Assembly (NCBI RefSeq): GCF_000189755.2
Contig: NZ_KI912183.1
Span: forward strand, 1,986,257 to 2,050,256
Direction: 5' to 3'
DNA from: Desulfotomaculum nigrificans DSM 574
Lineage (GTDB): Bacteria; Bacillota; Desulfotomaculia; Desulfotomaculales; Desulfotomaculaceae
Length of the DNA: 64,000 nucleotides
This document shows, piece after piece, positions 9,847 to 16,848 of this stretch (positions are counted from its first letter, which is position 1; the number at the start of each line of letters is the position of its first letter). The notes under the pieces are model-generated. The model was not told the DNA's origin. It did not search any database and saw only the letters and a program-made list of their open reading frames with translations. The position numbers were made by a program, and so were the translations under genes.

Positions 9847-9863
9847 TGCAAAATCCATGCCAA
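9847..9863 (-). promoter_or_regulatory. Sigma-54 (-24/-12) promoter of the permease operon
   Basis: On the minus strand the sequence reads TTGGCATGGATTTTGCA. The GG of the -24 box and the GC of the -12 box are exactly 12 bases apart, matching TTGGCAC-N5-TTGCA closely. Transcription would start near 9836, about 35 bases before the permease ATG at 9800. The divergent gene encodes a sigma-54 activator and rpoN lies at 25747, which makes the call coherent. Confidence 0.8.
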
Positions 9864-9910
9864 GCCTGTCAGATATAAAAACACCCTTTTCGTCCGGTTT
9901 AGGAAGAAAT

Positions 9911-10024
9911 TTTCTCAACAATGGACATTTATTTTCTCAGTAAAGACAATATATTTTTCTTGCATTTCTCATGTTTTCTCTTTATTTTTCATCTTTTCTC
10001 TTGATTTATCATCTTTTGCATTGA
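9911..10024. repeat. Helically phased TTTCTC repeats, candidate activator binding sites
   Basis: TTTCTC occurs at 9911, 9933, 9965, 9975 and 9995, with intervals of 22, 32, 10 and 20 bases, all near multiples of one helical turn. The right part can be written as three 20-bp direct repeats at 9965, 9985 and 10005 of the form TTTnTCATsTTTTctcTTga. The array begins about 50 bases upstream of the sigma-54 promoter, the usual place for an enhancer bound by the activator. Its third unit overlaps the activator's own promoter, which would allow autoregulation. Confidence 0.6.
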
Positions 10025-10045
10025 AAATAGCCTCTATTGTATGAT
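10016..10045 (+). promoter_or_regulatory. Probable sigma-A promoter of the sigma-54 activator gene
   Basis: TTGCAT at 10016-10021 and TATGAT at 10040-10045 are 18 bases apart. The start of transcription would fall about 23 bases before the ATG at 10075. It overlaps the last 20-bp repeat of the upstream array. Confidence 0.5.
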
Positions 10046-10074
10046 GGTACTAGCAATGAAACGGAGGAAAAGCG

Positions 10075-11793
10075 ATGATCAACCGTACAACTATCGCCGG
10101 CACGGTCAACCATTTATTAAAGCTGTTGCCGGGCCACATCACGGTATGGCACCGGGGGGCCATTCTTTATGCCACGGAACCAAACCCCTCTAACAGCCTA
10201 AACCATTGGCCCATTGTTCAAGCAGCCCGGGAACAACATGAAGCGATACTGATTAGCGCTCCCCGGCAACACCAGCTGTGCCAGGAGTGCCCCCGGTGTA
10301 GTGATTGCTCCCTGGCCCTGGAATTGTTCATCCCCTTTCGCCTGAACCAGCAAATGAGCGGCGGTATTTGCTATCAATTTACCGCCACCGCTGCGAACTT
10401 ACTGCAAACGAATTTAAACGCCTGGTTGGAGCATTTAAAGGATTACACCAGGCACATTGAACTACTGATAGAGGATGCAACCAAGCGTCATCGCGAATTA
10501 TTAAAGACCCAACAGTTAACCTACCTGTTAAACCTGGTGCCAGAAGGAGTTGTGCTGCTGGATGAACACGCAAATATAACGGCCTACAATGAAATGGCTA
10601 ATCTACATGAGCTAACTAGTTTGCTGCAACCGTTAAAACACCATAACCCTGCCAGTGAATTACCAGCTACCCTCTCGCTGCCAAATTCCGCCGGGGAAAT
10701 GCAATTAAAGGGTAAATCCTTTTACTATAACAAACGGTTTATTGGCGCCCTGTACCACACCCAAAAATCAGCACCCTTGTTGAAGGAAAAAGCCAAACCC
10801 AGTAAACAAACCATCATGCCGAGCATTATTGGTAATAACCCGGCGATCCAAAAAATCCTGGATATAATCAAGCAAGTAGCCAGGTCCGATTCCACTATTT
10901 TATTGCGGGGAGAAAGCGGCACCGGTAAAGAGCTATTTGCCCAGGCCATTCATGAGCTTAGTCCCCGAGCCCATAAACCCTTTGTGGCCATTAACTGTGC
11001 CGCCATTCCCGAACATTTGCTGGAAAGTGAATTGTTTGGTTATGAGGAGGGCTCCTTTACCGGAGCAAAGAAGGGTGGCAAACCGGGAAAAATTGAACTG
11101 GCCAATCATGGCACGCTATTTTTGGACGAAGTGGGTGACATGCCGCTAGCCTTACAGGCTAAATTACTACGGGTCATTCAAGAAAAGAGCATTGAACGGG
11201 TGGGCGGCTCACATCCCATCCCCATTAATGTGCGTTTGGTGGCTGCCACCCACCGCAATCTGGAAGAAATGATTGGTCAAGGTACCTTCCGGGAGGATTT
11301 ATTCTTTCGTTTAAGTGTAATTCCCATCTTTATTCCTCCCTTGCGCCAAAGACCCGAGGATATCGAACTGCTGCTGAATTATTTCCTACGTAAATATTGT
11401 ATTTCTTTGCGCAAGCCCTTTAAGATTTTCTCCTATGGGTCCCTCCAACGGTTGATGTCCTATAGCTGGCCTGGCAATATTCGCGAACTGGAAAATATGG
11501 TGGAGTATCTGGTGAATATTCACGCCCAGGATGTAATCAATGCAGAGGATCTCCCCCTTAACATTAGCCGCAGCAGTCCGGCCGAAGAGGCCCCCCCAAC
11601 CATGAGAACAATGCCTCTGGCAGCTAAACCAGGTCATGGTTCCAGAAGTCAAAGGAGCCGGGATGAGTTAATCGAACTGTTAAATCGTTATGGTTGGGAC
11701 ACCGCAGGAAAAAGGGAAACCGCCGCCGCCCTGGGTATCAGCCTGGCCACCCTCTATCGGCGCCTTCATAAATACAAAATTAAGGAGTCGTGA
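10075..11793 (+). CDS. Sigma-54-dependent transcriptional activator (bEBP) with Cys4 sensor region
   Basis: A 572-residue enhancer-binding protein that would open sigma-54 promoter complexes by ATP hydrolysis. Layout: an N-terminal sensory region (1-140) with the cysteine cluster C69-X2-C72-X2-C75-X2-C78; a PAS-like segment (about 150-235); an AAA+ domain with Walker A GESGTGKE near 278-285, the sigma-54 contact loop as GSFTGA at 326-331 (Ser for the usual Ala) and Walker B LFLDEVGD; a Fis-type helix-turn-helix at the C terminus (about 535-570). ATG 10075 has GGAGG seven bases upstream. It lacks a receiver domain, so it probably senses a ligand or redox state directly. Divergent to the permease operon and first gene of an operon with the second DUF917/HyuA-like pair. 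Confidence 0.9.
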   Translation: MINRTTIAGTVNHLLKLLPGHITVWHRGAILYATEPNPSNSLNHWPIVQAAREQHEAILISAPRQHQLCQECPRCSDCSLALELFIPFRLNQQMSGGICYQFTATAANLLQTNLNAWLEHLKDYTRHIELLIEDATKRHRELLKTQQLTYLLNLVPEGVVLLDEHANITAYNEMANLHELTSLLQPLKHHNPASELPATLSLPNSAGEMQLKGKSFYYNKRFIGALYHTQKSAPLLKEKAKPSKQTIMPSIIGNNPAIQKILDIIKQVARSDSTILLRGESGTGKELFAQAIHELSPRAHKPFVAINCAAIPEHLLESELFGYEEGSFTGAKKGGKPGKIELANHGTLFLDEVGDMPLALQAKLLRVIQEKSIERVGGSHPIPINVRLVAATHRNLEEMIGQGTFREDLFFRLSVIPIFIPPLRQRPEDIELLLNYFLRKYCISLRKPFKIFSYGSLQRLMSYSWPGNIRELENMVEYLVNIHAQDVINAEDLPLNISRSSPAEEAPPTMRTMPLAAKPGHGSRSQRSRDELIELLNRYGWDTAGKRETAAALGISLATLYRRLHKYKIKES

Positions 11794-11795
11794 AT

Positions 11796-12905
11796 ATGCC
11801 AAAGTTGTTGGAACATCATGATATCGGTTCACTAACCCTGGGCAGTATCTTGCTGGGCTCCGGCGGTGGTGGTAATGCCTTTATTTTAAGTCCGGTGGTA
11901 GAAAATTACCTCCTGAAGCAAGGAGTGAAGGTAAAATTAATTCCCTACCACGAATTACCGGACGATACTTTTGTGGCTGCCATTGGCATGCTGGGATCAC
12001 CGGAACTCATGGAAGAAAATTTGCCCGACGGCACCGAGGGAGTGCGTGCCATTACTTTACTGGAGCAAGCACTGCATCGCAAAATTGATGTTCTCTACTC
12101 CCTGGAAGGAGCCGGTGTGAATATGCTTTACCCGTTGTTGGTGGCGGCCAAAACCGGACTTCCTTTAATCGATGGTGACGGCATGGGACGGGCTTTCCCG
12201 GAATTACAGATGACCACCTTCCATATCTACGGTCAACCCGGTACGCCCTTTGCCCTGACGAATTCCGAAGGAAAGCAGGATGTATTTTATAATCAAGATA
12301 ACTTCCTGCTGGACCTGGCCACCCGCAGGGCCCTGGTTCAATATGGGGGGGTTGGTTATTTTGCGGGCTTTGCCATGAGCGGTAGAAAGGTGAAGGATGG
12401 TCTTGTGCCCGGCACCCTGTCCTTTGCCCTGGAATTAGGAAAATCACTGCATGCGAATCATTACGAGGAAGCCCTGCTTTCCTTAATCCAATGTACCAAA
12501 AACTCCCTCTATGGCCGGGCCATTGAATTATTTATTGGCACCGTGGAGGAAGTCGGTGAAATCGCAGCCTTGAAATTAAAATCCATCTCCCTAAAGGGGT
12601 TAAAACAATACCGTGAGGATAGTTGTAATATTTTGATGCAAAACGAAAACGTCTTTGCCTACAGAAATAACAAAGTCGTGGCAATGGTGCCGGATATTAT
12701 TTCCTTCCTCTCTTATCCTGCGGGCCAACCCGTGAATAATAACGAAATATATAGCGGGATGCAGATTGCGGTGATTGGTATTCCCTGTCCGGCGCTGTTA
12801 CGGACGAGGCGGGCCCTGGCGGTGGTTGGCCCATCCTCCTTTGGATATAAGATGGAATATGAGCCATTGGAACAATTGCACCAGTCTTATTATTTTGGTG
12901 GTTAG
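11796..12905 (+). CDS. Second DUF917 family protein, co-transcribed with the sigma-54 activator
   Basis: 369 residues, a clear paralogue of the protein at 7182-8282. It keeps the glycine run GSGGGG, the EGAGVN patch, the DGDGMGRAFPELQM motif followed by TFH, and the C-terminal VIGIPCP segment. Sequence between these motifs is strongly diverged. ATG 11796 is chosen because AAGGAG lies eight bases upstream; a GTG at 11790 overlaps the activator stop but sits too close to that site. The DUF917 active-site motif is intact although its HyuA partner downstream is degenerate. It could be a second enzyme with other specificity or a ligand-binding accessory of the regulator. The function is unknown. 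Confidence 0.82.
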   Translation: MPKLLEHHDIGSLTLGSILLGSGGGGNAFILSPVVENYLLKQGVKVKLIPYHELPDDTFVAAIGMLGSPELMEENLPDGTEGVRAITLLEQALHRKIDVLYSLEGAGVNMLYPLLVAAKTGLPLIDGDGMGRAFPELQMTTFHIYGQPGTPFALTNSEGKQDVFYNQDNFLLDLATRRALVQYGGVGYFAGFAMSGRKVKDGLVPGTLSFALELGKSLHANHYEEALLSLIQCTKNSLYGRAIELFIGTVEEVGEIAALKLKSISLKGLKQYREDSCNILMQNENVFAYRNNKVVAMVPDIISFLSYPAGQPVNNNEIYSGMQIAVIGIPCPALLRTRRALAVVGPSSFGYKMEYEPLEQLHQSYYFGG

Positions 12906-12920
12906 GTGGGGGACTATGAG

Positions 12921-14240
12921 ATGGATTTTACCTTAAATCTAACGGTGGACCAAAATAAAATTTGGGGGTTGCTTGGTATTGAAGATATCGTAACAGCCAG
13001 AGCAAACCAGGCTATGGATTCTAGTTTGGCAGCCACCACAGAGCAAATCATTGGCCAACTTTTGTCCAAGTCAGCCATTCAGCCCGAACAAATCACTCAG
13101 ATATTCATCACGGCAGATTTTCTGGATTTATTCAATGGCGGCTATTTACCCTGCCCAGTCATCGGCTATGTACGCTATCTACCAAGAATTACCAACAATC
13201 AGGAGCCCCTTTATAAATCGCCCCTACGGCACCAGGTGGTTACGGAGACAGTAGACAGTGAGGATGGGTTGAGTCAGGCTTTATTCAATTTGAAAGCTAA
13301 CCACCCGGCGGCCCTGGCTGTTAATCCTTCCTTTTTCTCCTGGGGTGATCTCACAGAAGGTGCCCTTTCAGCACTAACCCGGAGGATTCTAGGCTATCCA
13401 CTGCCAGTGATGCTGGGTAGCGTCTTTAATAAGATTGGCTTTATAGCTCGGGAAAATATCTTACTGGTTAACACCCTTTTACTGCCGGGGGTTCAGTCCT
13501 TCTATGATCAGCTTCATACTGTGTTAGCCCGGCAAAACATACAAGCCAAAATTTGGACCCTCCGAAACAACGGCATGCTAATGACGGAGACCAGGGCACG
13601 ACAATTTCCCATTTATACCACCAACTCCCATCTGGCAGCCCATTTGCTAGCAGCCGGAAGACCTTTGGCACTGGACAATATGCTGGTGATCTCCGCCCGG
13701 GATAATAACCTCTTATTTGGTATTCTGGAGCAAGGTTTACCCCTGTGTTCCCAAGTACCGTTGGAATATAAAGGGATTGCCCTCAACCTTACGCATCCCT
13801 TTATAAAGACCATCCCGCTGGACCGATATCAATCCATCGGTGATTTAAAAAGGGTGGTTAAAGAAACCTTGCATACCTTACATCACGCCGGGGAATCCAG
13901 GCCAGTAGTCATTAACCTGGCTGACCCAGCAATTAATAGCCTTTTATTGCATACCTGTCAAAGTCTTAACTTGCCTGTGCAAGAGGCAAAGTTCAGCAGT
14001 TCCTTTGGGGCACGCTATGCACCGATCTGTGTGGAACAAGAACACTATTTACCGGCCTATACCAGTAAAAAAAGGGCCGAGATACAGGACTTACTCTGGG
14101 GTAAATTAAAAGAAGAATTACGGGCAGAGGGTTTGTCTATCAAGGAAGATTGGCAGAGTTACTGGGAGGAACGTCCCATCCGCTACTTACCCGAACAAGC
14201 CTCCCTCATTCGGTTAGGTTATTACGGACCGAAATCATAA
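12921..14240 (+). CDS. Degenerate HyuA-like protein lacking the nucleotide-binding motifs
   Basis: 439 residues, and at first sight unlike any enzyme. Read against the HyuA at 5632-7182 it aligns along most of its length: FNKIGFIAREN corresponds to EIGSIGLLEREN, NIQAKIW to GIKAKVY, NNGMLM to NDGTLM, and RYLPEQASLIRL to AYLPGNATKIRV near the C terminus. The catalytic features are gone: the N-terminal DVGGTNTD is replaced by TVDQNKIW, the second DVGGTTTD by SARDNNLL (258-265), and the glycine-rich part after it is shortened. The reading frame is clean, so it is a maintained gene rather than a pseudogene. ATG 12921 follows GGTGGGGG by eight bases. A binding, sensory or structural role with the adjacent DUF917 protein is inferred. 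Confidence 0.7.
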   Translation: MDFTLNLTVDQNKIWGLLGIEDIVTARANQAMDSSLAATTEQIIGQLLSKSAIQPEQITQIFITADFLDLFNGGYLPCPVIGYVRYLPRITNNQEPLYKSPLRHQVVTETVDSEDGLSQALFNLKANHPAALAVNPSFFSWGDLTEGALSALTRRILGYPLPVMLGSVFNKIGFIARENILLVNTLLLPGVQSFYDQLHTVLARQNIQAKIWTLRNNGMLMTETRARQFPIYTTNSHLAAHLLAAGRPLALDNMLVISARDNNLLFGILEQGLPLCSQVPLEYKGIALNLTHPFIKTIPLDRYQSIGDLKRVVKETLHTLHHAGESRPVVINLADPAINSLLLHTCQSLNLPVQEAKFSSSFGARYAPICVEQEHYLPAYTSKKRAEIQDLLWGKLKEELRAEGLSIKEDWQSYWEERPIRYLPEQASLIRLGYYGPKS

Positions 14241-14296
14241 TACACTAACAAAAAACCTGCTTCACTGTGAATGACCTGCTCCCCAAAAACTGCTCC

Positions 14297-14368
14297 AATA
14301 GAATTGCTGTTTACAGAGGCTATCCCAAAGAAACTCTCTCCGACAACGGCCCTGAGTTTGCGGACTGA
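14297..14368 (+). pseudogene. Fragment of an IS transposase integrase core
   Basis: Without a start codon, the frame at 14297-14368 encodes RGYPKETLSDNGPEFAD and a stop. SDNGPEF is the signature around the second acidic residue of rve/DDE transposase cores (IS3/IS481-like). Nothing else of the transposase is recognisable in the upstream bases 14241-14296. It is a remnant in the gap between the HyuA-like gene and ssrA. Confidence 0.6.
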
Positions 14369-14653
14369 ACAATAAAACACCAATTAATACGCTGCGTATC
14401 TGACCACCAAAAACTGTGGACAAGTTTCGTAACTAACATTCCCAATGGTACAAAACATGGGGGCAGCTCTACTAAAGAAGACATGTTGAATTACCTGGAA
14501 TCGCTGTATCAACAGTTTAAACAAAAAGAAAACGACGAGCAATTAAAGCCCATCGTTCAGCAGTTTGTCAATAAAGTTACTGTTTTCGACAAAGAAGTCG
14601 AAATCGATATGAAAATAGTTTTGGTTACAAGTGGTGGAGGCGGGGGGAGTTGA
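14369..14653 (+). pseudogene. C-terminal remnant of a site-specific recombinase, ending inside ssrA
   Basis: The frame stays open from 14369 to a TGA at 14651-14653 and encodes about 94 residues. The last part, with a Gln/Lys/Glu-rich helix, then VTVFDKEVEIDMKI, resembles the C-terminal end of large serine recombinases. The final codons VTSGGGGGS and the stop are read from the ssrA 3' end. Recombinase genes whose last codons run into the attachment site are typical of elements integrated in tmRNA genes. The N-terminal catalytic part is missing, so it is inactive. The family call is from pattern only. Confidence 0.5.
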
Positions 14654-14981
14654 ACCCACCGTCCGAAGGAACGACCACAACAGGCTCTACGAGCGTAGGT
14701 TATGTTTTAGATTTCGCACCGCCGCCGCCCATAACCAGGCTGCTTTGGCACTATCTCGGCAGTCTTAGCTATAGCCCTCCGAGAATCAGGCTATAGAGCG
14801 TCCCGCTGGTGTGGCCCCCTAATCCCGCACCGCGGGCGCAGCGGGTAGGAGGTTAGCTGAATTAAGCAGCTAAAGCGTATTCTTCGTTGGCAATTATTGT
14901 TTGTTCACCGTTTAACGGGCTGGTGAGATCCCGGCTCGCTCCTCTTGCCACCGCTTCCCCCGTCGAAGCCATTTCGCCCCC
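14632..14981 (-). ncRNA. ssrA: Transfer-messenger RNA (tmRNA)
   Basis: 350 nt. The 5' end GGGGGCG pairs with the 3' CGCCTCC before ACCA to form the tRNA-like acceptor stem; GGTTCAACTCC gives the T arm and the 5' part has the typical GGCTTCGACGGGG. The tag reading frame at 14862-14891 encodes ANEEYALAA and ends in TAA, which marks stalled proteins for proteolysis. smpB, the protein partner, lies 35 bases upstream on the same strand. The plus-strand recombinase remnant ends inside the 3' part of the gene, which is encoded complete with its CCA. Confidence 0.95.
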
Positions 14982-15016
14982 ATGTTTAATTATCAAGTGC
15001 CAACGTAATTACACCG

Positions 15017-15505
15017 CTATATTTTTTGCCGCTCCCGGATGGCGCGGTCCATTTCACGCTTGGCATCCCGAGCAGCAATATCTTGACGTTTGTCATAGGA
15101 TTTTTTACCTTGGGCTAAGGCTAATTCCACTTTAACTCTGCCCCTGGGGTTAAAGTATACCTTTAACGGTACCAGCGCTAAACCCTTTTCCCTTACCTTA
15201 CCAAACAAGCGCATGATTTCTTGTTTGTGCATTAGCAGCCGTCGGGTGCGCTTGGGGTCATGGTTAAACCTGTTGCCCTGTTCATAAGGACTGATGTGCA
15301 TATTATACAACATCATTTCCCCGTTATCAACGCGGGCATAACTGTCCTGGAGATTGGCTTTCCCGGCCCGCAGCGATTTTACTTCGGTGCCTGTCAGGGC
15401 AATCCCTGCTTCATAGGTTTCCAGGATATGATATTCATGGCGGGCCCGGCGATTTTCTGTTATGGTTTTTAAAACCTTGGTTGATGCAGCAGGTTTTGCA
15501 CTCAT
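15017..15505 (-). CDS. smpB: SsrA-binding protein SmpB
   Basis: 162 residues; binds the tRNA-like part of tmRNA and is needed to enter stalled ribosomes. Seen: [25 protein letters not shown] split over the conserved N-terminal beta-barrel, then [14 protein letters not shown], and the basic C-terminal tail KKSYDKRQ...[12 protein letters not shown] that enters the mRNA channel. ATG 15505 is preceded by AGGGG at eight bases; a TTG at 15523 would add six residues without a site. It is directly upstream of ssrA on the same strand. Confidence 0.95.
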   Translation of the reverse strand: MSAKPAASTKVLKTITENRRARHEYHILETYEAGIALTGTEVKSLRAGKANLQDSYARVDNGEMMLYNMHISPYEQGNRFNHDPKRTRRLLMHKQEIMRLFGKVREKGLALVPLKVYFNPRGRVKVELALAQGKKSYDKRQDIAARDAKREMDRAIRERQKI

Positions 15506-15635
15506 TGGAAACACCCCTGACAAATAAAGCCCTGGTTCTCCAGCAGAGATCGGGGCTTCTGAAGCAAATCTAAACCAATCTGGTAAGTATTTATATTATA
15601 ACATTATTAACAATGGTGTCAAGCCAAGTTTGTTT

Positions 15636-16187
15636 TTACAAACCTAATTCATCCGCGGCACCCTGCATGGCTTCTAAACTTAAACCTAAAAATTCTTCTA
15701 AACTTAAACCAAGCTCTTCGCAAGATCGAATCTGGTCGCGGTTGGCACCCCGGGCAAAGGATTTTTCTTTCATCCTTTTTATTAAGAAATCAACATCAAT
15801 GGCAGAAAGTTTTTTCTCCGGTTTAATCAATGCCCCGGCCACAATCAGGCCAGTGGTGGGATCGGTGGCATACAAAGCCTTATCCATTAAGCTTAGCCGA
15901 GGTAAACCATGGCGTTCGTTATGTACTTTTACGGCATAGACAATGTCCTGGGGTAAACCCATCTGCTCCAGCATCTCAGCACCAACTGCACTGTGCCGCT
16001 CGGGATCGTCTTTGGTCTCTTCATAATCAATGTCATGTAGCAGGCCGGCTAAGGCCCATTTTGCTTCGTCTTCACCGAAGTGTTGGGCTAATCTTTTCAT
16101 GACTACCTCAGTCGCTATACAGTGATTGACGAGATTTCTATTCCTCAGGTTTTGCTTCAGTATCTGTAACGCTTCTTCCCGATTCAA
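15636..16187 (-). CDS. HD/HDIG domain protein (predicted phosphohydrolase)
   Basis: 183 residues. The metal-binding HD pattern is present: NHC histidine near residue 22, then GLLHDIDYE with the His-Asp pair near 50-51, and later histidines ERHSAVGAE and VHNERHG. This is the small stand-alone HDIG class whose substrate is mostly unknown. The TTG start at 16187 has AAAGGGG eight bases upstream and lies 50 bases inside the preceding thioesterase gene, so the two are coupled. The C terminus carries two similar leucine-rich short helices (LGLSLEEFLGLSLEA). It is not a c-di-GMP-type HD-GYP domain. Confidence 0.8.
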   Translation of the reverse strand: MNREEALQILKQNLRNRNLVNHCIATEVVMKRLAQHFGEDEAKWALAGLLHDIDYEETKDDPERHSAVGAEMLEQMGLPQDIVYAVKVHNERHGLPRLSLMDKALYATDPTTGLIVAGALIKPEKKLSAIDVDFLIKRMKEKSFARGANRDQIRSCEELGLSLEEFLGLSLEAMQGAADELGL

Positions 16188-16617
16188 TTTGTAAACCCCT
16201 TTCCGTCTTTATATATTTAGCCACAGCCCTGGCTACCTGGGTACCGTCAGCCAGGGTTACGTCTGCTTCCAATGTGGCCATTCGGCCACGGTCCAATTGT
16301 AACCTGGCGGTAACCACAATAGGTTCCCCAATGGGCACCGGCTTTAGGTAGCGGGTGGTCATTTCCACGGTCATGGCCGGAATACCCCTCCCCCATAACC
16401 AGTGGGCCATTACTTCGTCCATGATGGTACTCAGCAGTCCACCGTGCATTACATTCAGCCAGCCGGAGTGTTCAGTTTTAGGTGTAAAGGTGGTATAGCA
16501 AATGTCACCTTTATGTTTGATGTCTAATTTTAGTCCAATGGGGTTGTTTCGACCGCAAGCAAAGCATTTATTTATCTCCTGCCATTTATCACCATATACG
16601 TCCTGATAATTTTGCAA
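16138..16617 (-). CDS. PaaI-type hotdog-fold thioesterase
   Basis: 159 residues with the hotdog core HSGWLNVMHGGLLSTIMDEVM, where HGG is the usual CoA-thioester site and D/E in the following helix is catalytic; MTTRYLKPVP is the second conserved strand. An N-terminal CFACG motif (C18, C21) is common in this subfamily. TTG 16617 has a G6 run eight bases upstream. It overlaps the HD-domain gene by 50 bases. A palindrome at 16643-16656 lies just upstream. The likely role is hydrolysis of a short or aromatic acyl-CoA; the substrate cannot be read from the sequence. Confidence 0.82.
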   Translation of the reverse strand: MQNYQDVYGDKWQEINKCFACGRNNPIGLKLDIKHKGDICYTTFTPKTEHSGWLNVMHGGLLSTIMDEVMAHWLWGRGIPAMTVEMTTRYLKPVPIGEPIVVTARLQLDRGRMATLEADVTLADGTQVARAVAKYIKTERGLQIESGRSVTDTEAKPEE

Positions 16618-16642
16618 TCATTACACCCCCCATAGTTTTCTT

Positions 16643-16656
16643 GTAAAATATTTTAC
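16643..16656. promoter_or_regulatory. Perfect 14-bp palindrome upstream of the thioesterase-HD operon
   Basis: GTAAAATATTTTAC, flanked as TT-palindrome-TAA so that 9 of 10 bases per half still match with one exception. It lies about 25 bases before the TTG start at 16617, overlapping the likely promoter region (TATAAA on the minus strand near 16670). A repressor operator is the simplest reading; no cognate regulator is visible nearby. Confidence 0.4.
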
Positions 16657-16717
16657 TAAATTCCAACTTTTATAGCAAGGAATCACCCCTGCTTAACTAT
16701 TGGCCGGTAACCTGTGC

Positions 16718-16803
16718 AAAGAAAACCAGGCTGGCGCCAAGCCCCCGGGCGTCGGCGGCAGCCTGGTTGCACTTGTGCATGTCGGAAAGTCTTCCGATAT
16801 GCC
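16718..16803 (-). repeat. Multi-hairpin intergenic repeat, copy 1
   Basis: On the minus strand it reads as three consecutive hairpins: CATATCGGAA/TTCCGACATG, TGCACAAGTGCA, and a long stem with arms ACCAGGCTG and CAGCCTGGT that encloses GCCGCC/GGCGCC and GCCC/GGGC. A second copy lies on the plus strand at 59441-59529 and shares most of its bases, including GGGCTTGGCGCCAGCC and GTTTTCTTT. The two copies have different neighbours, so this is a dispersed element rather than a gene leader. Confidence 0.65.
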
Positions 16804-16805
16804 AA

Positions 16806-16839
16806 AAAAATATGCCGGGCATTAGCCCGGCATATTTTT
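16806..16839 (-). terminator. Rho-independent terminator of hppA
   Basis: AAAATATGCCGGGC and GCCCGGCATATTTT form a 14-bp perfect stem with a TAAT loop, followed by T residues on the minus strand, ten bases after the hppA stop. Confidence 0.85.
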
Positions 16840-16848
16840 ATCTTAATC

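Noticed and set aside
9801-9884. N-terminal extension of the permease to an upstream ATG at 9884
   Set aside because: It would place the start upstream of the predicted sigma-54 promoter, and AGGAGG stands at proper distance before ATG 9800.
12921-14240. The HyuA-like gene as a decaying pseudogene
   Set aside because: It has no frameshift or stop, a good ribosome binding site, and tight spacing to the DUF917 gene; loss is limited to nucleotide-binding motifs.
16718-16803. The hairpin-rich repeat as a cyclic-di-GMP (GEMM) riboswitch because of GCACAAGGGCAAC in copy 2
   Set aside because: The conserved core of GEMM motifs and the second helix are missing, and the two copies do not lie in the same position relative to any gene start.
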